Below are positions 7,927 through 18,531 of a DNA stretch of 64,000 bases, piece by piece (the first letter of the stretch is position 1; every line of letters begins with the position of its first letter). The notes under the pieces are model-generated. The model was not told where the DNA came from and searched no databases. It worked only from the letters and a program-made list of their open reading frames with translations. The position numbers and the translations under genes are program-made. The stretch is from Sinanaerobacter chloroacetimidivorans (GTDB taxonomy: Bacteria; Bacillota; Clostridia; Peptostreptococcales; Anaerovoracaceae): the NCBI RefSeq assembly GCF_018128545.1, contig NZ_JAGSND010000002.1:186001-250000 (forward strand), written 5' to 3'.

Positions 7927-10617
7927 TCACTTCCCCTCTAAAGGCAGTTTAAACAGGAAGACAGCTCCTCCTTCTTTTCTGTTGGCGGCCTCCATTTTTC
8001 CGTTATGCGCTTTAATGATGGACATGCAAATAGAAAGGCCGATTCCCATTCCTCTTGAGGAATCAGAACTGCGTTTTCCGTTTGGCACATAACTCTCAAA
8101 CAAGTAAGGGAAATCCTGCTCTGCGATACCCTCTCCATTGTCACGTACTTCAAAGACGGCAAATTTTCTTTCCTTCTTCACTTCCAGCTCAACAGCCGAT
8201 TCCTCCGGCGAATGCTTGATCGCATTTTCGAGAAGATTAATGAGTACTTGTTCTATTAAGGTTCCATCCATTGGAACCATCAGTAACTCATCCGGCACTT
8301 TCACAGAAATTTTCCGATTCGGAAACCTTTTTCGAATTCTGCTGAGGGTTTCCGCAACAATTTCTTCCACAGCCTCAGGGGATTTCGCAACGTTCATGGT
8401 TCCCTCATTGATACGGGTAACCGACAGGAGATTTTCCACCATACGAATGAGCCATTGGGAGTCCTCTTTTATATTGGAAATTAATTCGTCATGAGTGTGC
8501 TTATCTAAATTATCACCATTTTCAAGGATTGCGGAACTAGCCCCCAAAATACCGGTAAGAGGTGTCCTCAAATCATGGGATATGGCACGAAGCAAATTGC
8601 TTCTCATTTTTTCCTTTTCCGATTCTATGACGATTCGTCTTTGCTCATCCGACAAGGATTGACGCTCCAAAGCCATGGCCACCTGAGAGGTCAGCATTCG
8701 CAAAAACAAGCGGCTGTTTTGGTCAAGCTTGCCGTTGGCGCAGGAAATACCGATTACACCAAGTACTTTGCCCTGTGAAATGATCGGCATATAGTAAGCG
8801 CCGGCCCCCATCAGGGTATCCGTACCCGCACCTGCCCGTTTTTTATTCAGGAATACCCAATGCGCTACGGCTCTCTCATCATCCTTAAGCAGGAAAGAGG
8901 CTTCCGAATCTGAAGGTGATTGCATGAGAACCCCTGTAGAGCTATCCTCAGGATCCTGAGTGTAAAAAATTACTGATCGGTCAAAGATTTTCGTAATATA
9001 TTCGTTTGTCAGCGTTACTATATTTTCAAGCCCTCTGGTTACCAGAAGCTTTTTATTGATTTCATAGAGCACTCTTGTACGATGCTCCCTTTCCACGGAA
9101 AGACGTACCTGTGTTTTTATCCGGACAGTGAGTGTACTTGTAATAAATGCTGCAAGGAACATAATCACAAAGGTTATCGGATAGCCCGGCTGTATTGCAT
9201 TAAAAGTATAAAAGGGAACTGTAAAGAAAAAGTTAAACAAAAGTACGCTCAGTACAGATGCCACCATTCCATAAAGATGCCCCATCGTAATCCTTGAAAT
9301 TACCAGCACGGACAAGATAAACACCATGATTACATTTTGATCGCCGATATCAACGGCTCGCAGTCCCATGGAAAGCAATGTAGCTGCCAGGAGAATTCCG
9401 ATGGTTTTCAAGGTATCGGGCCAAGACAAGAACAGGTTTTCTCTGATCCGTATTCGTTTCTGCTTTCGGTACAGTTTTTGCGGCGCTCCCGGAATAATAT
9501 GAATTTCAACGTTTGGAAGCAACGAGATGAGCTTATCCTCCAGGTCTGTTTCAAACAGGCTTTTCAGTGATTTTTTCGTTTTGCTTTTACCGATTACAAT
9601 ATTGGTTACGCCTGAAATTTTTGCATATTCCGCGATGGTAGCCGCAATGTCATGACCGTTTAATCGCACGGTTTCAGCGCCTAACCTCTTTGCCAGGTCC
9701 AGATTTGCCTGGATATCATTTTTTTCACCATCGTCAAAAAGGCGGCCTCCTATATTATCTACATAAATAGCCGTCCATGGTGCATGAAATGCTTCTGCGG
9801 TTCTCGCAGTCCATCGTATGGACTTTGCGGAAGAAGGCGATTCACTGACACAGACCAGCAGCTTAACATTTGCCATTTTATTTGCGATACAGAATTCAAG
9901 CTGGTTATCATGGCTGATTCTGTCCGCCGCTTTTCGCATGGCAATTTCACGAAGGAGACGAAGATTCTCTTTGGTAAAAAAATTCTTCATGGCGGTTTCG
10001 GCTCTTGCCGGCCGGTAAACCTTTCCTGCCTCGAAACGCCTTAACAATTCGTCAGGGACAAAATCTATAATCTCCACCGTATCGGCATTGTCGAAAATAT
10101 AATCGGGAATGGTTTCCCGTACAGCCACCTTTGTGATATCCTGAACGATATCATTCAGACTTTCAATGTGCTGGATATTTACCGTTGTATAAACATCTAT
10201 CCCTGCGTTGAGGAGTTCTTCAATGTCCTGGTACCGCTTTCTGTTGCGCATGCCAATATCATTGGTATGTGCCAGCTCGTCAACCAGAATCAATTCGGGC
10301 TTCCTGCCAAGTGCTGCATCCAGATCAAATTCTTTAAGCTCAATATTTTTATGCTTCACCACCTTTGGCGGCAAAGCCGGCAATCCTTCAAGCAATTGCA
10401 TCGTTTCAGGGCGCGCATGAGGCTCCACATATCCCACCACAACATCAATGCCGCTTTGGAATTTTTCCCGTGCATCGTCAAGCATGGAATAAGTCTTGCC
10501 TACTCCTGCCGCATAGCCTAAGAAAATCTTCAGTTTTCCTCTTTTACAGGTTTCATTGGAACGAATACTTTCCAAAAGTAAATCCGGATTTGGACGTTGA
10601 TCATCCTGATTAGTCAT
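7927..10617 (-). CDS. kdpD: KdpD, osmosensitive potassium-channel sensor histidine kinase
   Basis: An 896-aa sensor of normal length. Domain order: an N-terminal KdpD domain with a Walker A (GYAAGVGKTYSM) and the VVVGYVEPHARPET motif, a USP-like domain (about 250-370), four transmembrane helices of the DUF4118 type (about 400-500), a GAF-like region, then the kinase core with the H-box (AISHDLRTPLTGI), N-box (LENAIKHS) and G-boxes (DNGEGIA, GMGIGLSI). In Firmicutes the USP domain of KdpD can bind cyclic di-AMP; whether it does here is not visible. It lies 36 bp after kdpC and 4 bp before kdpE. It phosphorylates KdpE in response to potassium limitation. Confidence 0.97.
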   Translation of the reverse strand: MTNQDDQRPNPDLLLESIRSNETCKRGKLKIFLGYAAGVGKTYSMLDDAREKFQSGIDVVVGYVEPHARPETMQLLEGLPALPPKVVKHKNIELKEFDLDAALGRKPELILVDELAHTNDIGMRNRKRYQDIEELLNAGIDVYTTVNIQHIESLNDIVQDITKVAVRETIPDYIFDNADTVEIIDFVPDELLRRFEAGKVYRPARAETAMKNFFTKENLRLLREIAMRKAADRISHDNQLEFCIANKMANVKLLVCVSESPSSAKSIRWTARTAEAFHAPWTAIYVDNIGGRLFDDGEKNDIQANLDLAKRLGAETVRLNGHDIAATIAEYAKISGVTNIVIGKSKTKKSLKSLFETDLEDKLISLLPNVEIHIIPGAPQKLYRKQKRIRIRENLFLSWPDTLKTIGILLAATLLSMGLRAVDIGDQNVIMVFILSVLVISRITMGHLYGMVASVLSVLLFNFFFTVPFYTFNAIQPGYPITFVIMFLAAFITSTLTVRIKTQVRLSVEREHRTRVLYEINKKLLVTRGLENIVTLTNEYITKIFDRSVIFYTQDPEDSSTGVLMQSPSDSEASFLLKDDERAVAHWVFLNKKRAGAGTDTLMGAGAYYMPIISQGKVLGVIGISCANGKLDQNSRLFLRMLTSQVAMALERQSLSDEQRRIVIESEKEKMRSNLLRAISHDLRTPLTGILGASSAILENGDNLDKHTHDELISNIKEDSQWLIRMVENLLSVTRINEGTMNVAKSPEAVEEIVAETLSRIRKRFPNRKISVKVPDELLMVPMDGTLIEQVLINLLENAIKHSPEESAVELEVKKERKFAVFEVRDNGEGIAEQDFPYLFESYVPNGKRSSDSSRGMGIGLSICMSIIKAHNGKMEAANRKEGGAVFLFKLPLEGK

Positions 10618-10653
10618 TGTAATTCACCACCTAGGTAAGCTATTATACTCGCT

Positions 10654-11226
10654 TTATCGCAATCCATCAAGTGCTAAATTAACATTTAACACATTCACGG
10701 AAGGTTCACCCCAAAATCCCAGAAATCTTCCGGCTGTATTTTCTGCTATAATCGCTTTAACGGACTCCTCGCTGATCCCTCTTTCCCGGGCAATCCGTTC
10801 CACTTGATAAGCGGCACCGCTCGGTGAGATATTCGGATCCACACCACTGCCGGATGCGGTAACCAAATCCATAGGGATATCCTTCTTGTTATCGGGATCC
10901 AGGGAATGCCACCACGCAATCCGTTCCGCTACAAGCCTCTCCTGCTCCTCACTGACCGGAGACAGGTTGGTTGTTCCCATGGACCTTCCGATCAAATATT
11001 TGGGATCGGAAAACTCCTGAGCAATCAAAGACGAACCATAAACTTTCTGGGTTCCATCCTGTAACGTTACCGACACGACACTGCCGTCAGCCTGACTAGG
11101 GAACATAGTCTGGGCAATGACCGTTACAATGCCGGGATAAATAACACCACAGAGTACCGTCATGATAAGAAGGCATAAAAATGCCGATCTCAACCCATTT
11201 ATAATCTTTTTTATCATTTTCTTCAC
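10654..11226 (-). CDS. kdpC: KdpC, potassium-transporting ATPase subunit C
   Basis: A 190-aa protein with a single N-terminal membrane helix (FLCLLIMTVLCGVIYPG) and the extracellular domain typical of KdpC. Recognisable motifs are GSSLIAQEFSDPKYLIGR, the ASGSGVDPNISPSGA segment and the C-terminal VNVLNVNLALD. KdpC is an accessory subunit that stabilises the KdpFABC complex and aids K+ binding. It begins 15 bp after kdpB, in the canonical A-B-C order. No separate kdpF reading frame was found near kdpA. Confidence 0.97.
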   Translation of the reverse strand: MKKMIKKIINGLRSAFLCLLIMTVLCGVIYPGIVTVIAQTMFPSQADGSVVSVTLQDGTQKVYGSSLIAQEFSDPKYLIGRSMGTTNLSPVSEEQERLVAERIAWWHSLDPDNKKDIPMDLVTASGSGVDPNISPSGAAYQVERIARERGISEESVKAIIAENTAGRFLGFWGEPSVNVLNVNLALDGLR

Positions 11227-11241
11227 CTCATGATCTCTGCT

Positions 11242-13299
11242 TTATGCGAGACCCAATACGGTCAGCAGCATATCGATTAGTTTAATGGCCGCAAAGGGGG
11301 CGGCAATCCCTCCCAGACCATAGATACTCATATTTCGTTTTAAAAGCTTCCCGGCGGGCATCTCATGATATTTTACACCCTTCAAGGCCAACGGTATGAG
11401 TGCCACGATGATCAGTGCATTGAAGATAACAGCCGAGAGGATTGCGCTTGTGGTACTTGTCAGCCCCATAAAGTTAAGCGCCGATAGCTGCGGATAAATG
11501 CCAAAGAACAGGACGGGTATAATAGCGAAGTATTTTGCTACATCATTAGCTACGCTGAAGGTAGTCAGTGCTCCTCGTGTCATCAACAGCTGTTTTCCGA
11601 TTCTCACAATATCGATCAGTTTGGTGGGATTCGAATCCAAATCCACCATATTTCCGGCTTCCTTCGCAGCTTGGGTACCGGTGTTCATTGCCACTGCCAC
11701 ATCTGCCTGAGCGAGAGCCGGAGCGTCATTGGTACCGTCACCGGTCATTGCCACGAGATGGCCTTTTGTCTGATACTCCCGGATTAATGCCAGCTTCGTT
11801 TCCGGTGTTGCCTCGGCAAGAAAATCATCTACCCCAGCCTCGGCAGCGATTGCGGCGGCTGTCATCGGGTTGTCACCGGTTATCATGATGGTCTTGATTC
11901 CCATTTTACGCAGGTCTTCAAAACGTTCTTTGACACCATTCTTTACAATATCCTTCAGATAGATAACGCCTAGAACGCTGTTGTTCTTCGTAACCACAAG
12001 AGGCGTTCCGCCTTCACCGGCCACCTGTTTTACAATCCTCTCACATTCCTCAGGATACTCGCCGCCTTTGTCAACCACAAATTTTTTTACCGCATCAGCT
12101 GCTCCCTTTCGAATTTCATTTCCCTGGTAGTCGATACCGCTCATTCTGCTCTTTGCCGTAAATGGAACAAAGGCTGCACCCAGCTTGGATAAATCCCTGC
12201 CTCTGATGCCAAAGCGTTCTTTAGCGAGAATTACAATGCTCCTCCCCTCTGGAGTTTCATCGGCAATGGAGGATAGCTGAGCCGCATCGGCGAGTTCCTG
12301 CTCGCTTACACCCTGCACCGGTATAAATTCACTGGCCTGCCTGTTTCCAAGAGTAATGGTACCCGTTTTATCCAATAAAAGAACATCCACATCTCCTGCC
12401 GCTTCAATAGCACGGCCGCTCATTGCCAGAACATTGGCCTGATTCAGCCGGCTCATTCCCGCAATACCGATAGAGGAAAGAAGAGCTCCGATGGTTGTCG
12501 GTGCCAGACAGACCAGAAGAGCGATCACATTGGTAACGGAAATTGCCGATCCCGATCCTGCCTGAAGGCTTGCAAAACCTGAAAAAGGAAGCAGCGTGGC
12601 GGTTACCACCAGAAAGATGATGGTAAGCGTGACAAGCAAAATCTGAAGTGCAATCTCATTGGGGGTCTTTTTTCTGGAGGCTCCCTCTACCATTGAGATC
12701 ATCTTATCTAAAAAACTCTCCCCCGCCTCTGCGGTGATCTGAATAACAAGCCAGTCTGAGTCCAGTGTTGTTCCTCCGGTAACAGCGCTTCTATCTCCGC
12801 CGGACTCACGGATAACTGGCGCAGATTCACCGGTAATGGCGCTTTCATCAACAGATGCTGCTCCTTCAATGACCTCCCCGTCCATGGGGATCTGTTCCCC
12901 TGCTTTTACATAGACGATATCACCTTTTTTCAGGCTGCTGGACAGCACCTCGGTATAGTCTTCCAGGTTTGACGGTGACTTTAATTTTTTTGCTTTTACA
13001 TCTTTACGTGCACTTCGCAGGCTGTCTGCCTGCGCGCGCCCTCGTCCCTCCGCAACGGCTTCTGCAAAATTTGCAAATAAAACCGTGAACCACAAAAGCA
13101 GGGATATGGCTAGGATATATCCCGGATTCTCATCTTTTATTCCCGTAAGAGACAGGACATAGAGAGCAGTTGTAAGGATCGCCCCTATATAGACTACCAT
13201 CATTACGGGATTTTTCGCCTGCACGCGGGGTGCAAGCTTTACAAAGGACTGGCGTACGGCATCTTTGAATATGCCTCTGCCGGTACTGTTATCTTTCAT
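11242..13299 (-). CDS. kdpB: KdpB, P-type ATPase subunit of the Kdp potassium pump
   Basis: A 685-aa P-type ATPase. The phosphorylation motif [10 protein letters not shown] is present, with the actuator loop (ITGESAPV, the TGE motif), nucleotide-binding residues, the hinge [10 protein letters not shown] and [16 protein letters not shown]. Membrane helices flank these as expected. It hydrolyses ATP to drive K+ movement through KdpA. The start ATG is 77 bp after the end of kdpA. That gap is longer than the others in the operon and contains no gene. Confidence 0.98.
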   Translation of the reverse strand: MKDNSTGRGIFKDAVRQSFVKLAPRVQAKNPVMMVVYIGAILTTALYVLSLTGIKDENPGYILAISLLLWFTVLFANFAEAVAEGRGRAQADSLRSARKDVKAKKLKSPSNLEDYTEVLSSSLKKGDIVYVKAGEQIPMDGEVIEGAASVDESAITGESAPVIRESGGDRSAVTGGTTLDSDWLVIQITAEAGESFLDKMISMVEGASRKKTPNEIALQILLVTLTIIFLVVTATLLPFSGFASLQAGSGSAISVTNVIALLVCLAPTTIGALLSSIGIAGMSRLNQANVLAMSGRAIEAAGDVDVLLLDKTGTITLGNRQASEFIPVQGVSEQELADAAQLSSIADETPEGRSIVILAKERFGIRGRDLSKLGAAFVPFTAKSRMSGIDYQGNEIRKGAADAVKKFVVDKGGEYPEECERIVKQVAGEGGTPLVVTKNNSVLGVIYLKDIVKNGVKERFEDLRKMGIKTIMITGDNPMTAAAIAAEAGVDDFLAEATPETKLALIREYQTKGHLVAMTGDGTNDAPALAQADVAVAMNTGTQAAKEAGNMVDLDSNPTKLIDIVRIGKQLLMTRGALTTFSVANDVAKYFAIIPVLFFGIYPQLSALNFMGLTSTTSAILSAVIFNALIIVALIPLALKGVKYHEMPAGKLLKRNMSIYGLGGIAAPFAAIKLIDMLLTVLGLA

Positions 13300-13376
13300 C
13301 TATCATCACCTCAATTTATAGGTCTAGTTATAATTGTGTCTGCAAAGTACTTTCGGTTCATCATGATTGAAATGTA

Positions 13377-15071
13377 CTATAGGTTTGTAAAATAGTCAGC
13401 AATTGGGCCAAGTGCCAAGGCAGGCAAAAAGCTGAGGGCGCCGATAATCAATATCACGGCAATCAAAAGCCCGACAAACATAGTATTTGTAGTGGACAAC
13501 GTTCCTTCACCTGCAGCAACGGTTTTCTTCTGCGCAAGATTACCGGCAAGAAAAATTGCTGCCACCATGGGAACAAAGCGAACCAATAGCATGATCATTC
13601 CGCCTGTGACATTGGTAAAAACGGTGTTCGCGTTAAATCCTGCAAAAGCACTTCCATTGTTGTTGCCCATGGAAGAAAAGCCATACAGAAGCTCTGAGAA
13701 TCCGTGTGCGCCGGAATTTGTCAGCCATGACGCCGCCTCCGGAACCATGACAGCACCGGCTGTGCCAAGGAGAGTTAACAGCGGAGGAGTCAAAACGATA
13801 AGGCAAACCATCTTCATGTCAAAGGGTTCAACCTTCTTTCCTAAATATTCAGGTGTCCGGCCAACCATCAATCCTGCTATGAATACCGCAAGCAGTACAA
13901 AAGCCAGCATACCATACAAGCCGCTCCCAACACCGCCGAAAACAATTTCACCAAGCTGCATCAGAAACATGAGCGCCATCCCGCCAAACGGGGTGTAGCT
14001 GTCGTGCATAGAGTTTACCGAGCCATTGGAAGCAGCGGTAGTTGCTGCCGCCCATAAGGCTGATGTTCCCACGCCATGTATCACTTCTTTGCCTTCCATA
14101 TTGGCTGATGCCGTTACCCCTTCAAAGCTTGGAGCGGCAAACTGCTCACTGACGGTTACCGCCGCAAGAGATAACACAAAGAGTATCATCATGGCAATAA
14201 AAATGGTCCTGCCCTGCTTGCTGTCTTTTACGGCTTTGCCAAAGGATATGCAAAGTGATGCCGGAATCAGCAGAATGGACAATAACTGTATAAAATTGGA
14301 GAATGGCGTTGGGTTTTCCAGCGGGAAAGCCGAATTGACTCCAAAAAAACCGCCTCCGTTCGTTCCCAGCTGTTTGATGGCGATCTGACTAGCCGCAGGT
14401 CCCAATGGTATGGTCTGGGCAGCTCCGCTTTCCAGCATGACGGCATCCTGATAGGCGCTGAACGTCTGCACCACACCCTGGGATGCGATGAGAACCGCAA
14501 CGATGAGTGAAAGCGGAATTAAAATATAAAGTACTGTTCTTGTCAGGTCTACCCAAAAGTTTCCGACGGTAGTTTGCTTTTTGAGAAGAAAACCTCTAAT
14601 CAAAACAAACAATACTGCAATTCCTGCCGCTGCCGACACAAAATTCTGAACGGTAAGTCCCAATGCCTGTGTAAAATAGGACAATGTGGATTCGCCCGAA
14701 TACGCCTGCCAGTTTGTATTGGAAACAAAGCTTGCGGAGGTGTTAAACGCCAGATGCCAGCTTGTTCCTCCCAACTTTTCCGGATTAAAAGGCAGAAAAC
14801 CCTGCAGCATCTGCAGCCCCCAAAGAAAAATAAGACAAATGCCGCTGAAAGCGATTACCGAAAAGGCATACTTTTTTGGTTCCATTTCCTCATCGTCACG
14901 AACACCCATGATTTTATAGATTCCCGATTCAACGGGAGAAAGCACACGGGTTAAAAACACCTTCTGCCCTGTTAAGACCTTATACATATATAGGCCTAAG
15001 GGAATCGAAAGCCCAATCAGCAGGATCAGATAAATCACATCCTGCAATATAATAAAATTTACGCTATTCAT
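13377..15071 (-). CDS. kdpA: KdpA, potassium-binding and translocating subunit
   Basis: A 564-aa polytopic membrane protein with about ten helices and the repeated selectivity-filter-like loops of KdpA, including [37 protein letters not shown], the [24 protein letters not shown] loop split across two helices, and [15 protein letters not shown]. It forms the high-affinity K+ channel of the Kdp pump. The start at 15071 has AAAGGTG 5 nt upstream. The first 8 bp overlap the end of the upstream RCK_N gene, so expression of the two is coupled. Confidence 0.98.
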   Translation of the reverse strand: MNSVNFIILQDVIYLILLIGLSIPLGLYMYKVLTGQKVFLTRVLSPVESGIYKIMGVRDDEEMEPKKYAFSVIAFSGICLIFLWGLQMLQGFLPFNPEKLGGTSWHLAFNTSASFVSNTNWQAYSGESTLSYFTQALGLTVQNFVSAAAGIAVLFVLIRGFLLKKQTTVGNFWVDLTRTVLYILIPLSLIVAVLIASQGVVQTFSAYQDAVMLESGAAQTIPLGPAASQIAIKQLGTNGGGFFGVNSAFPLENPTPFSNFIQLLSILLIPASLCISFGKAVKDSKQGRTIFIAMMILFVLSLAAVTVSEQFAAPSFEGVTASANMEGKEVIHGVGTSALWAAATTAASNGSVNSMHDSYTPFGGMALMFLMQLGEIVFGGVGSGLYGMLAFVLLAVFIAGLMVGRTPEYLGKKVEPFDMKMVCLIVLTPPLLTLLGTAGAVMVPEAASWLTNSGAHGFSELLYGFSSMGNNNGSAFAGFNANTVFTNVTGGMIMLLVRFVPMVAAIFLAGNLAQKKTVAAGEGTLSTTNTMFVGLLIAVILIIGALSFLPALALGPIADYFTNL

Positions 15072-15483
15072 TAAAACACCTTTCCAATTCCTGAACCGTC
15101 AGCAAATACGGATAAATGGGAATGATCTCCGAACCGTCCACAAACTGTTCATTCGCTTTATAATCATAAATTCTTGCAACGACTTTCTGCACTTTGAAGA
15201 CCTGTTTCACAATTTCAGCAATCATGATATTGGTTCTGTCACTGCCGGTTGCCGCCAGAAAAATTGCCGCACGCTCGATACCGCATTGTTTCAGGATGTC
15301 GATATCCGCAGCATCTGCCTCTAACTTTTCAATCTCCAAATGGTTTCCCAAATTTTGAAAGGAGTCCCTATCCATATCAATGATTTTTACGTCCTTGCCC
15401 TGTTCCGAAAGCATGAAAGCAATACTTGCACCCATATTCCCGCAGCCGGCTATAATTGCCAGATCCTTCTGCTTTATTTTCAT
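15064..15483 (-). CDS. Stand-alone RCK_N (TrkA-N) protein heading the kdp operon
   Basis: A 139-aa protein consisting of a single Rossmann fold. [20 protein letters not shown] gives the GxGxxG dinucleotide-binding loop, DMD the acidic end of strand 2, and [16 protein letters not shown] the typical TrkA-N helix. It ends where a C-terminal RCK_C ligand domain would begin, so it is about 80 residues shorter than KtrA. It has its own GGGAGG site and overlaps kdpA by 8 bp. Kdp is not known to need an RCK subunit; this protein may regulate Kdp, or work with the TrkH and KtrA-like proteins encoded next door. That role is inference. Confidence 0.85.
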   Translation of the reverse strand: MKIKQKDLAIIAGCGNMGASIAFMLSEQGKDVKIIDMDRDSFQNLGNHLEIEKLEADAADIDILKQCGIERAAIFLAATGSDRTNIMIAEIVKQVFKVQKVVARIYDYKANEQFVDGSEIIPIYPYLLTVQELERCFNE

Positions 15484-15675
15484 ATCCGAACACCATCCTC
15501 CCAGGCTCTATGCATTATAATTTCAATCAACAAAATCATTATAAAAACATTCTTATTAAAATGGTGTAAAGGAACGCAGGCCGGATATAAAGATGGTATA
15601 AAGAAATTAAATTTAAGGATTATCCTTGCAAGTTATCGTTTTTTCAGGTAATACTAGATTGACTGATAGTTCTAT

Positions 15676-15683
15676 GCTATAAT
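15676..15683 (+). promoter_or_regulatory. Extended -10 promoter for the trkA-like pair
   Basis: TGCTATAAT occurs at 15675-15683, 47 bp before the first trkA-like start codon. No good -35 at 17 bp is present, as is usual for extended -10 promoters. The rest of the 246-bp divergent intergenic region holds the kdp leader, where TATAAT boxes lie on the minus strand at 15519-15514 and 15543-15538 with weak -35 regions. This would suit an activator-dependent promoter. I see no cyclic di-AMP riboswitch in it. Confidence 0.5.
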
Positions 15684-15729
15684 TTCTCAAGAAAAAAGCA
15701 GCATAATATTACTGCAGGAGGATAAAAAA

Positions 15730-16341
15730 ATGCAAATAATCGTAGTAGGTTGCGGTAAGGTAGGCTCCAGATTCGCACAGATGATGTCGGAAGAAGGACA
15801 TGATATCGTAGTTGTAGATAATAACAATGAAAATTTCAAGTTACTGGATCAAAATTTTCGTGGATTAAAAGTGTTGGGGGTTCCCATCGATGAAGATGTT
15901 TTAAAGCAGGCCGGTATTGAAAGTGCCGACGGTCTGGCTGCATTAACACCGGATGACAATATCAATATGATGGCATGTCAGATAGCGAAAGAAATTTTTA
16001 AAGTTCCGCGCATCTTTGCCAGAATTCAGGATCCTATCAGAGAACAGGTTTTTTATCAATTCGGTGTTCATACCGTGTGCCCAACCAATATGGCAGTTCA
16101 GGAGTTTCGTGCACTAATGATGGGCGAATGCAGCACAACAGCCTGTTATATTGACAATAACATTATAGATTTTGAATATCAGCGCGTGAGAGAAAGTGAT
16201 ATCGGAAAAAAGCTCAGTGATTTATCGGTCCCCAAGGATAGCATGATCCTGGGATTAATAAAAGATGGGGAGCTTCACTTCAACCAGCCTTCATTGAAAT
16301 TAGGAATCGATGATGAAATTGTCATTGTCAATAAATTATAA
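15730..16341 (+). CDS. KtrA/TrkA-like potassium channel regulatory subunit (RCK_N+RCK_C), first copy
   Basis: A 203-aa cytoplasmic gating protein. The N-terminal Rossmann domain has the GCGKVGSRFAQMMSEEG dinucleotide loop and the acidic VVVDNNNE. The segment from about residue 135 (TACYIDNNIIDFEYQRV) to the end is a compact RCK_C domain ending DDEIVIVNKL. It should form rings with the adjacent copy or on its own that gate TrkH/KtrB in response to nucleotides. GCAGGAGGATAAAAAA precedes the ATG. Five bp separate it from the second copy. Confidence 0.92.
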   Translation: MQIIVVGCGKVGSRFAQMMSEEGHDIVVVDNNNENFKLLDQNFRGLKVLGVPIDEDVLKQAGIESADGLAALTPDDNINMMACQIAKEIFKVPRIFARIQDPIREQVFYQFGVHTVCPTNMAVQEFRALMMGECSTTACYIDNNIIDFEYQRVRESDIGKKLSDLSVPKDSMILGLIKDGELHFNQPSLKLGIDDEIVIVNKL

Positions 16342-16352
16342 AGGAGATGCCA

Positions 16353-17018
16353 ATGGATATTGTAGTTATAGGCGGAGGGAAAGTCGGTTATTATCTTGCG
16401 AAAACCTTGCTTTCCTATCATCATAGAGTAAAAGTAATTGAAATCAAACGAAATATCTGTGAAAAAATTGCAGACGAACTGAATATACCTGTATATAACG
16501 GAGACGCCACAAAGGTGGATGTCCTGAAAAATGCAGATGTGTCCAAGGCCGATATTTTTATTGCCGTTACCGGACTTGATGAGGAAAACCTTATTGCCTG
16601 CCAATTGGCAAAAAATAATTTAAGAGTGGGAAAAACAATTGCGAGAGTCAATAATCCTAAAAATACAAAGGTATTCCTGACTCTGGGTGTAGATATCCCT
16701 GTAAGCAGTACCACCATCATCGCCGATATCATCGAAGAAGAGGTGGATTATGCAGGAATGAAGACCATAAAAAACATAAAGAATAATAAATTAATTATCA
16801 GTGAAATTGAAATTAAAAAAACCTCCCCGGTATTTAACAAAAAAGTCAAAGACATAAAAATCCCAAAGGATTGCATGCTGGCCTCCATTATTAAAAACGA
16901 GGAGGTACTAAGGCCATCAGAAAATCTGGTTCTATTGGAAGGAGATTCTGTCATTGTGATATCGGATCACGAAAACAAAAGACTTCTCAGAGATCTTTTT
17001 GTAGGTGCTTCCGAATAA
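16353..17018 (+). CDS. KtrA/TrkA-like potassium channel regulatory subunit, second copy
   Basis: A 221-aa RCK_N plus RCK_C protein starting MDIVVIGGGKVGYYLAKTLL. The first in-frame ATG, at 16347, abuts the AAAGGAG site, so the ATG at 16353 with a 6-nt spacer is chosen. The RCK_N loop GGGKVG, acidic VIEIK and the TGLDEENLIACQLAK helix are clear, and the C-terminal domain ends GDSVIVISDHENK. It differs enough from the first copy to be an old duplication. The two together may form a hetero-oligomeric ring, like split halves of E. coli TrkA. It converges on trkH. Confidence 0.92.
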   Translation: MDIVVIGGGKVGYYLAKTLLSYHHRVKVIEIKRNICEKIADELNIPVYNGDATKVDVLKNADVSKADIFIAVTGLDEENLIACQLAKNNLRVGKTIARVNNPKNTKVFLTLGVDIPVSSTTIIADIIEEEVDYAGMKTIKNIKNNKLIISEIEIKKTSPVFNKKVKDIKIPKDCMLASIIKNEEVLRPSENLVLLEGDSVIVISDHENKRLLRDLFVGASE

Positions 17019-17029
17019 TCTTTGTGAAA

Positions 17030-17069
17030 GAGTCTCTAAATATTCTAAGGAGTCTCCAAATATTCTAAA
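17030..17069. repeat. Two tandem 20-bp repeats between convergent trk genes
   Basis: Units 17030-17049 and 17050-17069 (GAGTCTCTAAATATTCTAAG type) differ at one or two positions. They lie between the stops of the second trkA-like gene and trkH, followed by a small AGCTTC...GAAGCT hairpin that may contribute to termination. Confidence 0.6.
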
Positions 17070-17082
17070 GCTTCCATAGAAG

Positions 17083-18444
17083 CTAGCCTACCATGATTTT
17101 ACCTTCCGGGAAAACGGCATTCTGCATTCGCTTATTTGCTCTCATGGCAATGGCAATGGCAAAGGTCAGAGGGCCGACTCTTCCAAGAAACATGGTAAAT
17201 ATAATAAGGATTTTGCTGATATTATGAAGGCTCGGAGTCATCCCGGTGGATAGACCTACCGTTCCGAAGGAAGAAGTAACTTCATAGAGCACATTGATGA
17301 AGCTTAATTTCTCTACTCCATTAATGATAACCGTCATAATAAAGATCAGAACCATGCTGAGTCCCACAATTGACAGGGCTTTGCTGACAACTTCCTGAGA
17401 CACTCTTCTTCTAAGGACGATAGTTTCACTATCGCCCTTTATATTTGAAATAATAGCCATCAAAATAATTCCAAAGGTTGTTACCTTAATACCGCCAGCC
17501 GTAGATCCCGGTGCCGCACCAATATACATGAGCAGAATACTGACCATTTTAGATACTTCGCTCATCTCATCCAGAGGCAGCGTATTAAATCCTGCTGTAC
17601 GGCAAGTAACCGAGTGAAAGAACGCCGCATTCACCTTTTGGAACAGCGTAAGACCACCCATGGTATCCGGATTGGAATATTCCAATCCGAAGAAAGAAAC
17701 AGCGCCGAATACGATCAGGAAAAAAGTCACGATGAGTACGATTTTGGTATGAAGATAAAGTTTGTGTTCAATACGGAAGTGATAAAGATCCTTCCAGACA
17801 ATGAAACCCAACCCCCCTACGATAATGAGCAGCGCCGTAGCATAAATGACGAGAGGATCCTCATAAAACCCTGTCAGGGAGCTATAGTTGCCAAATAGGT
17901 CAAAGCCGGCATTGCAGAAGGCTGAAATGGAATGAAAGATTGAAAGATAGATCCCTCTTACACCAAATCGCGGCACAAAACTGATGGAGAGAAATGCAGC
18001 GCCGATGAGCTCAATGACAGCCGTAATCAAAACAATATTCTTTATCATTCCCAAAACATCTGTATAACTGTATTCGCTGATTGATTCCTGTGCAATAATT
18101 TTGCCTTTTAAGCTGACTTTTTTTCCCAGCAAGACCGAGAAAAAGGTAGTCAGGGTAACGAGACCGAGCCCGCCGACTTGTATCAAAATGAGGATCACAA
18201 TCTGACCCAGCAATGTCCATTGGGTCAAAGTATCTGCAACTACCAGACCTGTCACGCAGGTAGCCGATGTTGCGGTAAAAAGCGCATCCAAAAATCCGAT
18301 ACTTTTTCCGTCATTGGAAGCCATCGGAAGATTCAGTAAACATGCACCCACAAAAATAATCATGACAAAGCTGGATACAATGATTCTGGTAGGAGAGATG
18401 TTGGTTAATTTTTTATTTTTTTTGCTATAAGTGATGTATGCCAT
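17083..18444 (-). CDS. trkH: TrkH/KtrB-family potassium transporter
   Basis: A 453-aa polytopic membrane protein with the four MPM repeats of the Trk/Ktr/HKT superfamily. Filter-like loops are TATSATCVTGLVVADT, HSISAFCNAGFDLFGN, HSVTCRTAGFNTLPL and SSFGTVGLSTGMTPS, each with the conserved central Gly. It conducts K+ (sometimes Na+) into the cell under control of the RCK proteins encoded convergently at 15.7-17.0 kb. A good sigma-A promoter lies at 18532-18560. Length and motifs are closer to KtrB than to the longer proteobacterial TrkH. Confidence 0.95.
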   Translation of the reverse strand: MAYITYSKKNKKLTNISPTRIIVSSFVMIIFVGACLLNLPMASNDGKSIGFLDALFTATSATCVTGLVVADTLTQWTLLGQIVILILIQVGGLGLVTLTTFFSVLLGKKVSLKGKIIAQESISEYSYTDVLGMIKNIVLITAVIELIGAAFLSISFVPRFGVRGIYLSIFHSISAFCNAGFDLFGNYSSLTGFYEDPLVIYATALLIIVGGLGFIVWKDLYHFRIEHKLYLHTKIVLIVTFFLIVFGAVSFFGLEYSNPDTMGGLTLFQKVNAAFFHSVTCRTAGFNTLPLDEMSEVSKMVSILLMYIGAAPGSTAGGIKVTTFGIILMAIISNIKGDSETIVLRRRVSQEVVSKALSIVGLSMVLIFIMTVIINGVEKLSFINVLYEVTSSFGTVGLSTGMTPSLHNISKILIIFTMFLGRVGPLTFAIAIAMRANKRMQNAVFPEGKIMVG

Positions 18445-18531
18445 GGAAAGCCCTTTCTGAAAAATATCTTTTATGTCTTAATCTTGTCCAATACTCATAT
18501 ATTGTTCTATTCGACCAAAATCCATTCGTTT

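Noticed and set aside
7927..7937. Frame break between kdpD and kdpE
   Set aside because: The 4-bp gap is normal operon spacing; both proteins are complete.
13300..13376. A kdpF or other small gene in the kdpA-kdpB gap, or kdpF before kdpA
   Set aside because: No hydrophobic short frame with a ribosome binding site is visible; kdpA overlaps the RCK_N gene directly.
13492..13998. 168-codon plus-strand frame inside kdpA
   Set aside because: It lies antisense to a clearly conserved gene, has no ribosome binding site, and its composition mirrors kdpA codon bias.
15484..15729. Cyclic di-AMP (ydaO) riboswitch ahead of the potassium genes
   Set aside because: None of the conserved ydaO/kdp-leader blocks is seen, and the gap is short for the motif plus an expression platform.
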